Shown: positions 23,001 to 34,415, counted from the stretch's first letter. The stretch: DNA of 64,000 nucleotides from Eurosta solidaginis (GCF_040869045.1 NC_090321.1:92052603-92116602); one strand, 5' to 3'. Notes: generated by a model from the sequence alone, not told the origin. Numbers and translations are program-made.

Positions 23001-26000
23001 CTTGTACAGCTTGCAAAGCCGGCGCTGGACTACTACAGCACTACATTCGTGCTGGCAAAACAAAAGCGGAGATAATCAAACTCATTTATGAATTCTGCGT
23101 AAATTTGAATATTCAAAGTCCACGCGTTTGTGAGGGCGTGTCCACACTATTTGGTAGTGAAGTTATTTACGTGTTGCAACGCGTAAACCTTGGACCAGAC
23201 GAGATTTGTAGCTTCGTAATAGGTGATGCATGTGGTGATGTGTATAATCCCTATCACGAGTGGGAAGTGATATTCCCTCCGGTACCAAAGCCACCTGTTG
23301 CAGAGTTAAGTATACCAAAAGAGGCGGCACCATTTTTCAAAGTCCTTCATATCTCAGATACTCATTACGATCCGCATTATGTAGAAGGTTCTAATGCGAA
23401 TTGCAATGAACCATTATGCTGTCGTCTTAGTAGCGGACGGCCCTCCAATCCAAATGAAGCCGCTGGTAAGTGGGGAGACTACCGCAAATGTGATACGCCT
23501 AAGCGTACCGTGGACAATATGTTGGAGCACATAGCCGATACACATAAGGATATTGATTATATATTATGGACGGGAGATTTGCCACCTCACGATGTTTGGA
23601 ATCAGACAAAGGCAGAGAATTTGGAGATCATAAAGGAAACAGTGCGTCAAATGACTGAAAAGTTTCCAGGTGTACCTATATTCCCAGCTTTAGGAAATCA
23701 CGAAAGCGCACCTGTGAATAGTTTTCCACCACCCTATGTGAATCAGGTAGACATTTCGATATCATGGCTATACGATGAGTTGGATGTGCAATGGCGTCGT
23801 TGGTTGCCACAAAGTGTTTCACATACTGTGCGACGTGGTGCCTTCTATTCGGTATTGGTGCGGCCAGGCTTTCGTATCATTTCTCTAAATATGAATTACT
23901 GTAATAACAAGAATTGGTAAGTGCTATTGCGATGCAGAGAAATCTTTTAAATTGAGTTTTATAATTCTTTGTCCTACAGGTGGCTTCTTCTAAACTCCAC
24001 AGACCCTGCAACAGAACTTCAATGGTTCATTTATGAATTACAAAGTGCTGAATTTTCCAATGAAAAAGTACACGTGATAGGTCATATACCACCAGGCCAT
24101 CCAGATTGTTTGAAGGTTTGGTCACGTAATTTCTACCGCATTATATCACGCTATGAGGGCACCATAAGTGCACAATTTTACGGTCACACGCATTTTGATG
24201 AGTTCGAGATGTTTTATGATCCACATGATTTAGGTGAGTAGGATAACTGCTCTCTTCAGGTTTTCTGATAATTACTTACAACTTAATTGTTTCCCTTACA
24301 GGCCACCCTACAAGCATTGCGTATATTGGTCCATCAGTTTCTCCTTATTATGACCTGAATCCGGGCTATCGAATTTATTATGTAGATGGTGATCACGACA
24401 CTACCACACGCCTTGTTGTGGATCATGAGTCTTGGATTATGAATTTGAAAGAGGCCAACCTATACGACTATCCGATTTGGTACAAGTTATATACCACACG
24501 TACAGCATATAACATGAAAGCACTGCGACCGACGGATTGGAATAATTTGATCGATGAGATGGCCAATAACCAGGAGTTGTTTGATTTATATTATAAGTAA
24601 GTTTTTGCAACGCAGATGCGAATAATCGTAAGCTAACTCTGAACCATGTTTAAAGGAAACTTTTTGTATTAAAATTTTTCAAGGCTGTGAGCCATTAAAA
24701 AGATTCAGGTAAATGCATTTTTGTTGAAAGCTTTTCGTGATGGTATTGGAGAGATACACTCGTTTGTCTTGCCAAACTCGAGGTGCGAACTTGTTAGGAA
24801 CAAATTTTCTGAAGTATATTTGATGAGACTTGTCCAAAGGCTTGAACCTGGGACCTGGCATGGTACCTAATTTAAATGGTGCAAATATATTAACGAGCAA
24901 CGGCTTACCCTGAGTCGAATTGTATTTTATTGTTATGCAAATCAGCATGAAGACACTTGTTCTATGAGCTGAGCAACTCACGAATACGGCAGCTAAACAT
25001 AAGCCTTATTTGGGTACATAGTCGCAGGAACATTGAGGGCAATAAGGAACCAGTCAAAAATGCAAGGGCAGGGGCTCTACTGAATTCTGTGGAGGCGGTC
25101 GAGAGGCATCATCAACTCAATCCACAGAAACATACATTCCATTCTCTGCTCTTACACAAACTCAACCGGTTAGGCTTTCCTCCTTTATTTCTCTCTTGGT
25201 TTTCTTCTTATTTGAATAAACGTAAACAAACAGTTATTTTTAACAACTGTTGGTTCAAATTTATCAATGTATCTTCTGGTGTTCCACAAGGTAGCCATCT
25301 TGGGCCAGTGTTATTCCTACTATTCATTAACGACCTACCAAGTGTTTTGAAGCACTGTAAGCCGTTGATGTATGCGGATGAAATGAGACTTATTATGCCT
25401 ATCCGCTATCCTCTGGTGAGCACTTCTTCAGTTGGATCTAAACAGCCTAGTTGTATGGTGTAATGCTAACCTCATGTCACTAAACCTTCCGAAGTGTAAG
25501 TTCATAGGTTTCACACCGAAAACCTTTAATTCCCATGAGTATATGATTGGAGATTATTTTATTATGCAAGTTACCAACTTCACTGACCTAGGTGTTACAA
25601 TGAACCCTAAGCTTGACTTTAGGTTACATATAGAAACTTTCGTTAATAGGGCTAAAGGTACTTTGGCGTTCGTGAAAAGGTGGTCTAAGTAATTTAATGA
25701 TCCGTACGTTACTAAAACTCTGTTTACATCATTGGTGAGGCCAATATTCGAATATGCTTCGATAATCTGGAGCCCACGTTATCAAATTCACTGCGATAAA
25801 CTGGAATCCGTCCAAAAACAGTTTTTACTTTTTGCTTTGAAACACTTTCCATGGGACACGTCAAGGAATCTTCCCCCGTACTGCAGTGCAGCCGGTTAAA
25901 ACTATTACAGTTGCCTACATTACAGGGCCGTAGGGAGATGCTTAATGTCTTATTTATGGTAAAACTCTTAAGAGGGATGATAGCTAGCCCATTTCTGCTT

Positions 26001-29000
26001 GGCGAAATTAAGTTCAACTGTGCCAGTCAGACCGTCTAGATATTTTCAACAACTGCATATAAATAATTACATGCAGATCGAACTTCAAAATGCATGACCC
26101 ACTTCGTGGCATTTGTCATGATTTCAATAATCACTGCAAAAACTTAGATACATGCGATTCATTTTAAATGAAACTTTTTTCATTTTAAATCAAATTTTTT
26201 TCATTTTAAATGAAACCTTTTTATTTCAAATGAAACTTTTTTCAAGTCAAATGAAACCATACTACTAAGGTAATTGTCAATATATTTATATCGTACTTTA
26301 TAACGCTAAGTGTTTATCAGAATAGTTTAAAGGAAACTTAATCTCCGAAAATTTTTTAGTAGGTCATGAAAAAACCCTTAAAAATCAAAGTAAAAAAAAA
26401 ACCTGAAATTTCGCAGGCTCGAAAATTATTTGTTTGGGTATGCGTAGTAAAATTTTTTTTCCTGACCCCAAATCCTGTCGAAAAATCGATGGCGCGATAT
26501 CGGTTAATAAATCGACCCATTCCAACATATATATTCTAAGTATTACATTTGAATATAATATACAATGAAAAATAATGGAATAAAATCAAATATATACGTT
26601 TTCAAAGGCCCAAACGAGTGAAGTGCAATGTAACTGCGCCATAGAGTAGAAAAGATCACTTTTTACGGTTATGTTTTTCAGCATAGTTAAAAAAGATCTC
26701 TCCACAGTCCACATGCTCTACTATATAGTTGATAAAAGTAATGTTTCTCTCAATACCTTGCTATCGTTCTATGTTGTTTGGTAAGACGGCGGTCAAAGAG
26801 AAAAGCATAATACAGAGGATTCAACCAATGTGTTAGTTGGTGTCAGACAGTGAATAGGAAATACTCTCACATCATGCCCTTTGGTTCCTTCTATTTGTTC
26901 TCTACGTTGCTTTATTCCTACGTTATTAACGAAGTACATGTAGATGAAGAATATGCTTTATATATAAGAGTAGATACAAGTAAAAAATATAGGTGCCTAT
27001 TTTAAGTGGGTAGTTAAACTGTAGTATATAAGTTGCCTAGCGTATAACCCTGCTACTTTATCTATTAAAAATTGAAACGATCAAAAGGCAAGGATAAACT
27101 AAGCCGACCTTAACTGCAGCTTAAATTCACAAAGAAAATTTAACAAAAATTTTGCCTTCAATGTGGCTAATAAGAAATAGTTGTCTTAAAGAAAAATTTG
27201 ATAAATACTTAGTGTTATAAAGTACGATATAAATATATTGACAATTACCTTAGTACTATGGTTTCATTTGACTTAAAAAAAGTTTCATTTGACCTGAAAA
27301 TGCTATATAAAAAAAGCTGTGGAAGTTCGTCCCTAAATTTGAAGGTTATGTTTAAAGAGTTTCTAAAAGATTTTTTTATTTATATTGTTGATCGTTTAAA
27401 ATATAGCGGAATTGTTTTTTTATTGTAACGTGGTTTTTTATTGTAACTGGATTAACTGATTTAATCATGTAAAAACATCTCCCCAGCTCGAAAGGGAATT
27501 AAAAATAAATTTGCAGTTTTTCAATTCCACGAGCACCGACCTGTGATGGGGGTTTTCCTGATTTCGTCCGTAAGTTATCTGAGTTTTTATGGCGTTTAGT
27601 GCGGTGGTAGTGCTATGCACTTTGCGGAAGCTATGTTGATGGGTGGCTAGGCGAATATTCGCCGTGAAATGAGGAAGCAGGAAGGTTTCCAATGTCTTCC
27701 CTACTGGCAAAAGGAGTGATATCGGTCGATATGACTCGTTAGATGGTTTCTCAGGCTTTAGTAGTAGAATTATCCTTGCAATTTTCTATTGTTCGAGTTT
27801 AATACCTCGATTTTTTTTTAGCATTGGCATGGCTATTCCCTCTGGGCCTATTGATTCAGAGGCTTGGCCTTTTGGATGGTTCTTCAACCTTTGTGGGGCT
27901 GATGGTAATGGGTGACACGTAGTGTTTATGATAATGTGTCCGTCTGTTTGCACGACGTCTGACCTTGTCTACTGAAAGATGCACTGTATAAATTGTCGGC
28001 AAAATGCGCTCGCGTGTTTCTTCGGATCCGATAAAGTTATATCTCTGAAAGCGATGGATACTTTATCATTGTGTTTTGTTGGATTGGACAAGGATTTGAT
28101 GGTTGACCACAACTTACTAACACCCGCAGACAGGTTGCACTTCTTTAGATGCTCCGCCCATCTGGCACGTTTGTGTTCATTTACCAGTCGCATAACATCC
28201 AATTTGAGATTTCTAAAATGCGGATCTCTAGGGTCGAGCTGTCTCGCCAGGGCACATTATATTGTCAAGTTTCAGCCGGGAAATGCGATAATATTTCTGG
28301 TATTCTACCCGCCAGAATAAAGCGTACATAAGCTGAAACGATGACCTTGCGGAATACACGCTCGCTTTGCCGGACATCAGTCGGAAAGGAGAGAACAGTA
28401 CAATATCGATTTGTGAAGGTTGTGTAGCCTTCCCAATTAGCTTTTTTGAAATTACTAAAAGTTCGCTTTTCAGAGGCGCTGAAATTAACAGGTCGCTGGG
28501 TAGGTCAGATGCTAAAGTAAGCATCGCCTGCAATTCGACGCAGTTTATGAGCCCTGCGCTGACGACGGAAATGTTTGGCGAACTGTGACAGTTACCTGCA
28601 ATTTGAGTGGGGGCATCGCCGTTTATCGTGCAGAATATTGTCTATTTGCTCTGCAAGCTTGCTGCCTCTGGTGTCGACTGGAATGCCAGATGTCGTCGTG
28701 AGCATTGAAATCGGCAAGAATAGCACGGTTTCGCCATTGAGTAGTTAGCTGATATCAGGTCGATAGCCACTTGGACAGCTGGTGGGAAGAGGGATATATA
28801 TGTTAATTATTTGTAGGTCAACATCACCTGACCGGATGATTGACTTTCTAAGATTTTGTCCCTGGGGCTGATGTTGGGTTGAAGTATACTATATTGCACG
28901 GTGTGATGAGTGATAAAGGTAGGGCCACCACCATTGCCCCCTGTGCGATCTTTCCTGTGGATATTGTAGCCATCGCAAGTTCGGAGGTCCGATCTGGCCG

Positions 29001-31526
29001 TTAGCTTTGTTTCTTGAATTGCGGCTATACGGATATTATTTTTATTCATGTAGTCAACTATCTCCGCGATCTTTTGGGTTAACCCGTTCAATTCGGAAAG
29101 CAAGGGGGGACAGTCGGTACTCTGGAGTTAGAGATGGGTGGGAACGCCTTATAGGATATAGACGTCATCGAGTGGGCTGCCCGACTGCTGCAGGAGTACC
29201 TGGCGTGAATCCGCCGGTTGCCATTTATAAGCCCAGAGCAGCGGCCAAGGCATGAACTGCATTGGACGCGATCATAAATATTTTTAGCTGCCATACGGAT
29301 CACATGGTGTAGGGTTTTGTCTCCTTCTTAAGCGAGTGCGGTGGGAGGGAGGAGGGGTGGGACGGGGGTAAAGGCTGGTGCTCGGTATTCCTTCTGTGAT
29401 TCCGTGATTCTGAGATTGTAGTGTTGGGTTGGAGCGGTCGTGTTAGCTGGAGGCGTTTGGCGCGAGCAACAGCGGACAGTTGACGTGGCATTCTGGGCAG
29501 CGTTGCTGCTAGAAGGTGGTGGTGGTACGCATGAGAGTCAACCGCGGGACGTCCTTAGACGCGAACAGCAGGGAGCCACAAAAGTTTTGTAGAAATTTCG
29601 GTGATGATGAACGTTGGCTTCTAATCCAGAAAAACCTGAACGGTGCAACCATCTTTCACACGTGACACACTGGCAAGAGTATGAATAAGGTCTGAGGTAG
29701 ATCCTTTTCCGGTATATGCAGCAGAACCATAGGCTGAGACCGGAGAAGGAGGGTATGGAGCAGTCCAGCCGCATGGAGCTGCTCCTAGGATGACAATTTG
29801 AGAGAGGGAAGTAACAAATTAAATGGGGTTACACTTAAATGATAGTTAATCCTTGGTTGGGAAATAAAATTTCGATTCGCTCGGGTACATAGAACCGGCT
29901 GCCGTGGAAAGCATTGGGTAAAGCTCGTAAAGCTCATCATTAAATTTTCTCGATACTCGCCGTCGCCAATGCGTAGAGATCCGTAAAATGTTCGAAGAAC
30001 TTTTCTCCTGCTCTTTCAGGCCGGGGCGATAAGAGACTTATTGAGCATGATTTTCGCGTTGCGACAGAGGATTTTGCTTTCATTTGCCTACTTTGTCCAA
30101 AGTAGTATTTATTGGCAACAGTGATTCTTAGCTAGATTCCAAGGCTGGCGTTGTTTTTGTGTTAATGCTGGTTCCCAAATAAACGAAATATTTTACTATT
30201 TCGTTATGTGATACCTCTTTGCTTGATACAGCAGGTACTTCGCTTTGTTCTCATTTGCTATCAAACGCATTTTTTCGCTTCTTTACCAATTTGGAGTAAG
30301 CAAAACTTAAAGTGCGGCTGTTCAGGCCGATGATGTCAATATCGTCAGCATACAGAATATTGTTCCAGAACGGTTGAGTATTACAGCTGGTATAATTCTC
30401 TTTAATGGCTTTTGATTTACGGCTTTCGCCACGCTCATTTTTCAAAATTTCTATTTTTGTCATGAAGTCAACCCACATGTCAGGTTTCATACATATCTTT
30501 ATCGTCCGTTGGTATTCAATTTATCATTTTTAAAATTTTTCGTAATTTTCGATATGGAAAAGTGGCCTTGCTTATTGTTCGATTTCGCTATTTTCAATAC
30601 TAATCTATTCTGGGTCAAGATAATCTAGTATACCAAATTACGTGAAGATATTTGAATTTTTACTTTTGTTATCGGACGGGAACTGCTCAATCAAAATTTT
30701 GCTCGATGCTGATAATTTTGATATAAGAAAGTCTAAGTGTTTCTATCTCGATTGCTTTATGCATTTTAATATCCAATTCAATTGCCCCATTTTTACTGAA
30801 ATTACTTTCTACTTCGTTTTTACGGATATGTTTAAAGGTTAAGTTCAACAGCTTCTATGGGCAAAACAAAAATGGAGCAGTCCAGCAGAAAGGATCTGCT
30901 CCGAGGATGTAAATTTGTGACTGGGGTGCAAACAATTAAATGGGGTTACACTGAAATGGTAGCCCTTGGTCGGGAAAAATCCCGAATCGATCCTGTACAT
31001 ACGACCGGCTGGATAAGGTTATCAAGAACAAATTCATCCATATTATCATTTCTTGTACACGCGTTAGTTGTTTTTGACTTCATTCTCCCATTTTTCTCTT
31101 TTTCCTTTCCATCTCCCATCCTCGCGCCATATAACTTGGCTACGCTATACCCTGGCGCACATTTCGGTACGTAATTATCCGCTAGAGCCGTTGTAAAAAA
31201 TTCGAAAGGTAGTTCTTGGGTCTAACACGGCCATAGCAGGTGTAATGGAACTTATGTTTTTTTAATAGGCATAGATTAATCGGCTTTACTTCATGAACCT
31301 TTTTTTCATCTATTGCAGGAATTACTGGAAGAATTCACCTGTTCGGCCTGTGTGCGATGCGGAATGCCGAAAGCGAATGTTGTGCGATTGCAAAAGCGGG
31401 CGTTCGCATGACAGACGACATTTCTGTCAAGACGTAGAATCGAAGGTGGACGACGGTTCATCGAAGTCATGGAAATCGTGGCTATATCGTGGTTTAACAA
31501 GCTCGTACGTACATATATTAGATTGA
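16934..31526 (+). CDS. Asm: Acid sphingomyelinase (sphingomyelin phosphodiesterase), five coding exons, 697 codons
   Basis: Exons 16934-17021, 22668-23916, 23980-24233, 24302-24596 and 31319-31526 join in phase at GT-AG junctions to 2094 nt including the stop. The enzyme hydrolyses sphingomyelin to ceramide and phosphocholine in lysosomes or after secretion. Exon 1 encodes a signal peptide ([11 protein letters not shown], then a hydrophobic run). A saposin-B domain (about residues 140-222) has its cysteines. The metallophosphatase domain holds all expected metal ligands: D260 and H262 (SDTHYD), D333 (TGDLPPHD), N373 (GNHES), H481 (GHIPPGH), H515 and H517 (GHTHFDEF). The tail ends with the cysteine-rich [20 protein letters not shown] block of acid sphingomyelinases. 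Length fits the family (human SMPD1 is about 630 residues). No stop or frameshift is seen. Which insect paralogue this is cannot be decided here. Confidence 0.9.
17490..18470 (-). mobile_element. RTE-like LINE fragment (old, minus strand), intron 1
   Basis: Minus-strand sequence matches the endonuclease-to-RT linker and 5' region of the element at 20000-22190. Shared words include CTCTGGACATCGGTTAC (17529-17545, compare 20481) and the region around 18160-18330 (compare 20890-21060). The reading frames are broken and parts are deleted. Confidence 0.65.
18507..19998 (+). pseudogene. RTE-like LINE reverse transcriptase fragment, intron 1
   Basis: An open frame at 18527-19633 (368 codons) carries reverse transcriptase motifs in order: [56 protein letters not shown] and the catalytic [13 protein letters not shown] frameshift near 19590 breaks the frame, after which another frame continues into the [12 protein letters not shown]-terminal block typical of RTE-like elements, ending near 19980. 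The 3' tail is (TAAG)/(TTAA)-rich at 19985-20010. The endonuclease half is missing, so this is a 5'-truncated copy. It is co-oriented with the host gene, within its intron. Confidence 0.85.
19999..22190 (-). pseudogene. RTE-like LINE 5' half (endonuclease to start of RT), intron 1
   Basis: On the minus strand, an AP-type endonuclease begins near 21784 with [12 protein letters not shown] and a QEMRWT motif. It continues in a shifted frame over 21366-21070 ([14 protein letters not shown]) and then 21073-20537 (basic linker). The RT start at 20207-20001 is cut off at CGFRPGK, exactly where the neighbouring plus-strand tail begins. At least three frame breaks make it dead. About 400 bp upstream of the endonuclease (21785-22190) is GC-richer and looks like 5' UTR. 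Confidence 0.85.
22217..22493 (+). pseudogene. hAT transposase C-terminal dimerisation-domain remnant
   Basis: An 86-codon frame encodes [20 protein letters not shown] followed by [20 protein letters not shown]. This is the conserved dimerisation segment of hAT transposases and their domesticated ZMYM1-like relatives. No upstream DDE or zinc-finger part is present, so it is a remnant. It ends 175 bp before exon 2 of the sphingomyelinase gene. Confidence 0.8.
22668..23916 (+). CDS. Asm: Asm exon 2: saposin-B domain and first half of the catalytic domain
   Basis: The acceptor is TTTACAG at 22661-22667 and the donor is G|GTAAGT after 23916, leaving phase 2. The exon encodes residues 30-445. It includes [12 protein letters not shown] (saposin start), [35 protein letters not shown] and [14 protein letters not shown]. 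Confidence 0.92.
23980..24233 (+). CDS. Asm: Asm exon 3: metal-binding histidines
   Basis: The acceptor is TCCTACAG at 23972-23979 and the donor is GTGAGT at 24234. It encodes [16 protein letters not shown], then [15 protein letters not shown] and [16 protein letters not shown], which supply three metal-binding histidines. The intron before it is only 63 bp, a typical small insect intron. Confidence 0.92.
24302..24596 (+). CDS. Asm: Asm exon 4: C-terminal part of the catalytic domain
   Basis: The acceptor is CTTACAG at 24295-24301 and the donor is AA|GTAAGT at 24597. It encodes the [20 protein letters not shown] block and the family's conserved C-terminal helices ([10 protein letters not shown]). 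Phase 2 at the end joins the G that starts exon 5. Confidence 0.9.
24975..25085 (+). pseudogene. LINE RNase H fragment, intron 4
   Basis: A short frame reads [20 protein letters not shown] then ARAGALL, which resembles the WVPGHxxIEGNExADELARxGA segment of LINE-encoded RNase H. Only about 35 codons remain. Confidence 0.5.
25120..26040 (+). pseudogene. Jockey-like LINE reverse transcriptase fragment, intron 4
   Basis: Successive frames encode [40 protein letters not shown], a damaged YADE (for YADD), [15 protein letters not shown], and the thumb/C-terminal blocks [11 protein letters not shown] and [15 protein letters not shown]. These are Jockey-group RT landmarks. Frame changes near 25430, 25690 and 25880 and the lost catalytic aspartate show it is dead. 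Confidence 0.8.
26160..27300. mobile_element. Inverted-repeat (MITE-like) element with ATTTNAAATGAAA-type ends, intron 4
   Basis: Left 26219-26314 and right 27205-27292 are inverted copies sharing GGTAATTGTCAATATATTTA and AAGTCAAATGAAACCAT. The outer left end is extended by several CATTTTAAATGAAACTTTTT units. No coding capacity is visible in the roughly 890 bp between the arms. Confidence 0.7.
27450..29810 (-). pseudogene. LOA/Jockey-like LINE, degraded, intron 4
   Basis: Minus-strand frames, 5' to 3': a zinc-finger-like [20 protein letters not shown] (about 29640-29700), a proline-rich piece (29491-29300), an endonuclease start [20 protein letters not shown] ... [14 protein letters not shown] (29103-28807), fragments at 28533-28228, a linker [20 protein letters not shown] (28202-27969) and an RT start [20 protein letters not shown] (27710-27465). 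The order is that of a LOA/Jockey-type pol. Multiple stops and frameshifts break it, and the RT is truncated before its catalytic motif. Confidence 0.8.
29895..30480 (-). pseudogene. RTE-like LINE 3' fragment, intron 4
   Basis: The minus strand encodes a degraded [20 protein letters not shown] block (about 30366-30290), and the RTE C-terminal region appears at 29900-30010 (GCATTGGCGACGGCGAGTAT). It is the same family as the copies in intron 1. Heavily frameshifted. Confidence 0.65.
30490..30840 (+). mobile_element. 3' fragment of the GTGGGCGTGG tandem-repeat element family
   Basis: It aligns in order with 1590-1930: CATGAAGTCAACCCACATGT, TTTTCGTAATTTTCGATAT, CAATCAAAATTTTGCTCGAT, and the GATAATTTTGATATAAGAAA and CTATCTCGATTGCTTTAT blocks. 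It is more diverged than the two long copies and the GGAC microsatellite has decayed. Confidence 0.65.
30857..31020 (+). mobile_element. Second copy of the repeat adjoining the LOA-like LINE 5' end
   Basis: GGAGCAGTCCAGCAGAAAGG, CTGCTCC(G)AGGATG and ATTAAATGGGGTTACACT recur at 29750-29890 in the same orientation, with extra length differences. One copy lies on each side of the RTE fragment. Confidence 0.5.
31319..31526 (+). CDS. Asm: Asm exon 5: cysteine-rich C-terminus
   Basis: The acceptor is TATTGCAG ending at 31318. AA from exon 4 plus G gives lysine, followed by [16 protein letters not shown] and the [14 protein letters not shown] block, then TGA at 31524. This block is characteristic of acid sphingomyelinase tails, so the join over 6.7 kb of transposon-filled intron is well supported. 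Confidence 0.85.
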
Positions 31527-31539
31527 ATGTATAATTCGT

Positions 31540-31980
31540 AGTTATTTTGAAAGTATTTCGTCTGCTATTTTTTTTTAAACCTAAGAATTGGCTCTTAATG
31601 ATATGTGGTTTTCTTTAGATTGTGTATATTGACATAGAAATTTAATGTTACTCAAATACTCTAACAGTTCATAATAGGACGCATGCACATAAAGGGTGGT
31701 CCATAGAGTGGTCTCTTTTTTTAACTTAAAAAACTTAGGGAAACTTTTTTCCATTATTAATGGGATACGTTTCATAGAACGCTATTTCAAAACACATCGT
31801 ATACCTGTAATACCATTCTGAACAACTTTGCATGAAACACTTTGGTACTAAAACCGATTTCAATCACGCGATTTTTGAGGGAAAGTTTACTCACTATTTT
31901 TGATAAAATGTCACTTTAAAAAAACCATATCAGTACACAAAGGGCTAAAGTTGAGATATATTTTGTTTCCTTATACCCAA
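31540..31980. other. Downstream flank of Asm, no feature recognised
   Basis: This presumably includes the 3' UTR, but I see no AATAAA in the first 300 bp after the stop. AT-rich; no repeat family identified. Confidence 0.35.
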
Positions 31981-31994
31981 AATCCACAATATTC

Positions 31995-32830
31995 TGTGGA
32001 AGGGGTTGTTGTTGTTGTAGCAGTGCTTCGCCCCATCCAATAGGTGCGGCCAATCACAAATTGTCATGAAAGTCCTCTAACGGGAGTCCAAGGAAACTTG
32101 CTGTTTCAACAACGGTGGATCATAATGAGAGGGGTGTAAGAGGTGTTGATTCCACAATACAGTTAAAGAGATGGCTGGTGTCATGTGGGGACACATTACA
32201 AGCAGGATATACTTTGTATGTCGGGTTTGATTCTGGATAGGTACCTGTTACAGTATCCAGATCGAAGTTGAGCTAAAGCGACGCGCATTTCTCTAGGGAG
32301 AGTGCGTTCCTCTTCTGCAAGTTCTGGGTATTTTTCTTTAAGATTCGCCGGGCAATTCCTGACATAGTGTGACCACGCTCATTGTGGTTGGAAAGGCGGT
32401 TGGTGGCGGCGATGGTTGACGGGGTTGATTATGGATAAGTAAGAGTTCAACCTGTTACAGTACCCAGATCGAAGTTGAGCTAGAATAACGCGCGTTTCCC
32501 TAGGGAGAGTGCGTTCCTCCTCTTCTAGTACTGGGTTATTTTTGTTAGTATAGGATTTGCCGGGCAATTCCTGGCATAGAGGTCCGACGCCTGTTTGTGG
32601 ATAACACTGAGGACCTGCTTGTCCTTTTTTGCTTCATACGGCTGTGTTCTAAGGTGCCGTATTTCCTCATAATGCTTACGGAGATGGCCCCTTAAGCCCC
32701 TGGGCGGTATAGCCTCATCAATCAGGTGTCTGTTGGGATGTTTAGTGGTAGCACTAGGAAAAATTTGCCTTGATTGTACCAATTTCAATCAATTCGGGTG
32801 AGCCGTTTTAACCAAGGAAAAAAGGAAAGT
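31995..32830 (-). pseudogene. LINE pol C-terminal fragment (LOA/Jockey-like)
   Basis: The minus strand encodes IDEAIPPRGLRGHLRKHYEE ... RTQPYEAKKDKQVL (32720-32620), then EEERTLPRETRVILAQLRSG YCNRLNSYLS in the next frame (32530-32420), the C-terminal region of dipteran LINE pol proteins. A second partial copy of the LPRE...LRSGY block lies at 32240-32330, a tandem duplication of about 220 bp. The 3' end is GTTGTTGTTGTTG-rich near 32005. Confidence 0.7.
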
Positions 32831-32834
32831 TTTT

Positions 32835-33850
32835 TCTAGGATAATTTTTAATTGAAATATAGTTAGTAAAAGAATACGATTATCTGACTGTATGTATGGA
32901 CTATACTATGTTCCCTTAAACCAATAACAAAAGTGGATCTTCCTAGGCTAGTCTGAACTAGGACTCCTTGTTCAACACGCCTTAACACCACCTCCAGAGG
33001 GGGTTAAAACCCCCTTGGTTGACGTTCTATCAGGATCTACATTTTGGAGAGCATGCAGCTGCAGTTGTACCGAAAATCCAGAGCCGTAATAAAATCCTCA
33101 GATCTCTTGCCGGCAGCACTTGGGGTAAAGATAAAGAAACTCGAAAAATATCAATAATTTTTGTTTAATAATTTATAACAAACGAATGTTCGTTCTAGAA
33201 ATTGGTAAGAACCCAAATCGATGTCTTTATTATTTTTTGAGTTTGATGCGAAAACTAGCGCACACGACCCACTATCAATGACATTGGACTTTTTCTCACC
33301 GGGAGTCACTTATATGGACCGCCTTTTAATTACTCAAAATTTTTGTGCTTTTGTTCAAGGGTGTGGCACTAATCAATGCTTGTTTTTCTCGCACTATATA
33401 TAATATGTCATATTGGAAATATTTTATCTTTGCTTATTTAGGGTTTCCACTGTCACCTCCACATTAGAAGAAGCGGCACCAAAGTTAATAATCTAAACGT
33501 AAACATATCCTTTTATTTTTATTTTATACTTCAGAATGTATCTACTTTTACATTTTCTTAAATCTCCACAGCAGTGTTTATGTATGTACATAAAATAATC
33601 ATGTAGAAAATTGGTAGTTGTTACAATGTAAAATAGACATTTAATTATTACAAAAGTTCGGTGTAAAAGTCTTAAGAAGAGGCCTGGCCAACTTGTCATA
33701 TCCATATCCATATGAGACAGCTGATTCAACCAACCTTTTTCAAATCTGTGTAAGTTGTCAATGGTGCTATACCATAACGCCCTAGCCATAACCACATCAT
33801 AGTCAACCAATTGGTTTTTGGTTGTTCGCCACATCCATCACCTATAAATA
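32835..33850. other. No gene recognised
   Basis: A 113-codon minus-strand frame (33834-33493) shows no known motif. A CCTCCAGAGGGGGTTAAAAC CCCC hairpin lies near 32990. Nothing else stands out. Confidence 0.4.
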
Positions 33851-33851
33851 T

Positions 33852-34135
33852 TAGATTTGGTGAATTTACTATCTTTTTGGGTATTTAATTTTTTGTTTTG
33901 GATATTTTTTGACTAAATGACTTATTAATTGTGCAATTTGTTATTTATTGTTTGCATTTTCTTCTTTTTTATGAAATTATTACATTTTTAGGTTAACGCA
34001 TCAATAACCAATGCCAACAGATATGGTTAAAAAAATGTTTATGACAAAGACAGTATGGCTATGTAAACTTTGCCAGGGTCCTAAACATTGAACCGCTTGA
34101 AAAAATACCCAAAAAAATTAATTCGCCAAATTTTT
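33852..34135. mobile_element. Short inverted-repeat element (MITE-like), about 285 bp
   Basis: ATTTGGTGAATTTACTATCT with TTTTGGGTATTT at the left is matched in inverted orientation at the right (AAAATACCCAAAAAAATTAA then TTCGCCAAAT). The arms are about 32 bp and imperfect. Confidence 0.5.
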
Positions 34136-34415
34136 GTACACAGCACACATTACGCAAGAATTTCATAAATTGACATTTTCTACTGAAAAACAATGTAGGT
34201 TAGGTTAGGTTAGATTCACGTGGCTGCCGTCCGCATCGGAGCGACCACTTCGTTGAGTTTGTGAAGCTAGCTAATACACGACGTATTGACCTCAGCTATA
34301 TGAGTCAGGTCTACAAGAAACATCTTGCCTATGAAATGTTTTCTTTTTCTCCCGAGCGCTGGACATTCGCAAAGTAGATGCCTTACAGTTTCAGGCTCTT
34401 CTTTGTTGCTGCAGC

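Noticed and set aside
32985..33020. Rho-independent terminator-like hairpin (CCTCCAGAGGGGGTTAAAAC)
   Set aside because: The context is eukaryotic and no gene ends there.
33493..33834. 113-codon minus-strand frame as a host gene
   Set aside because: No motif, no splice support, low-complexity AT-rich C-terminus, and no recognisable relatives.
34196..34213. Telomeric (TTAGG)n array
   Set aside because: Only three units, at the exact 3' end of a LINE; it is the element's tail.
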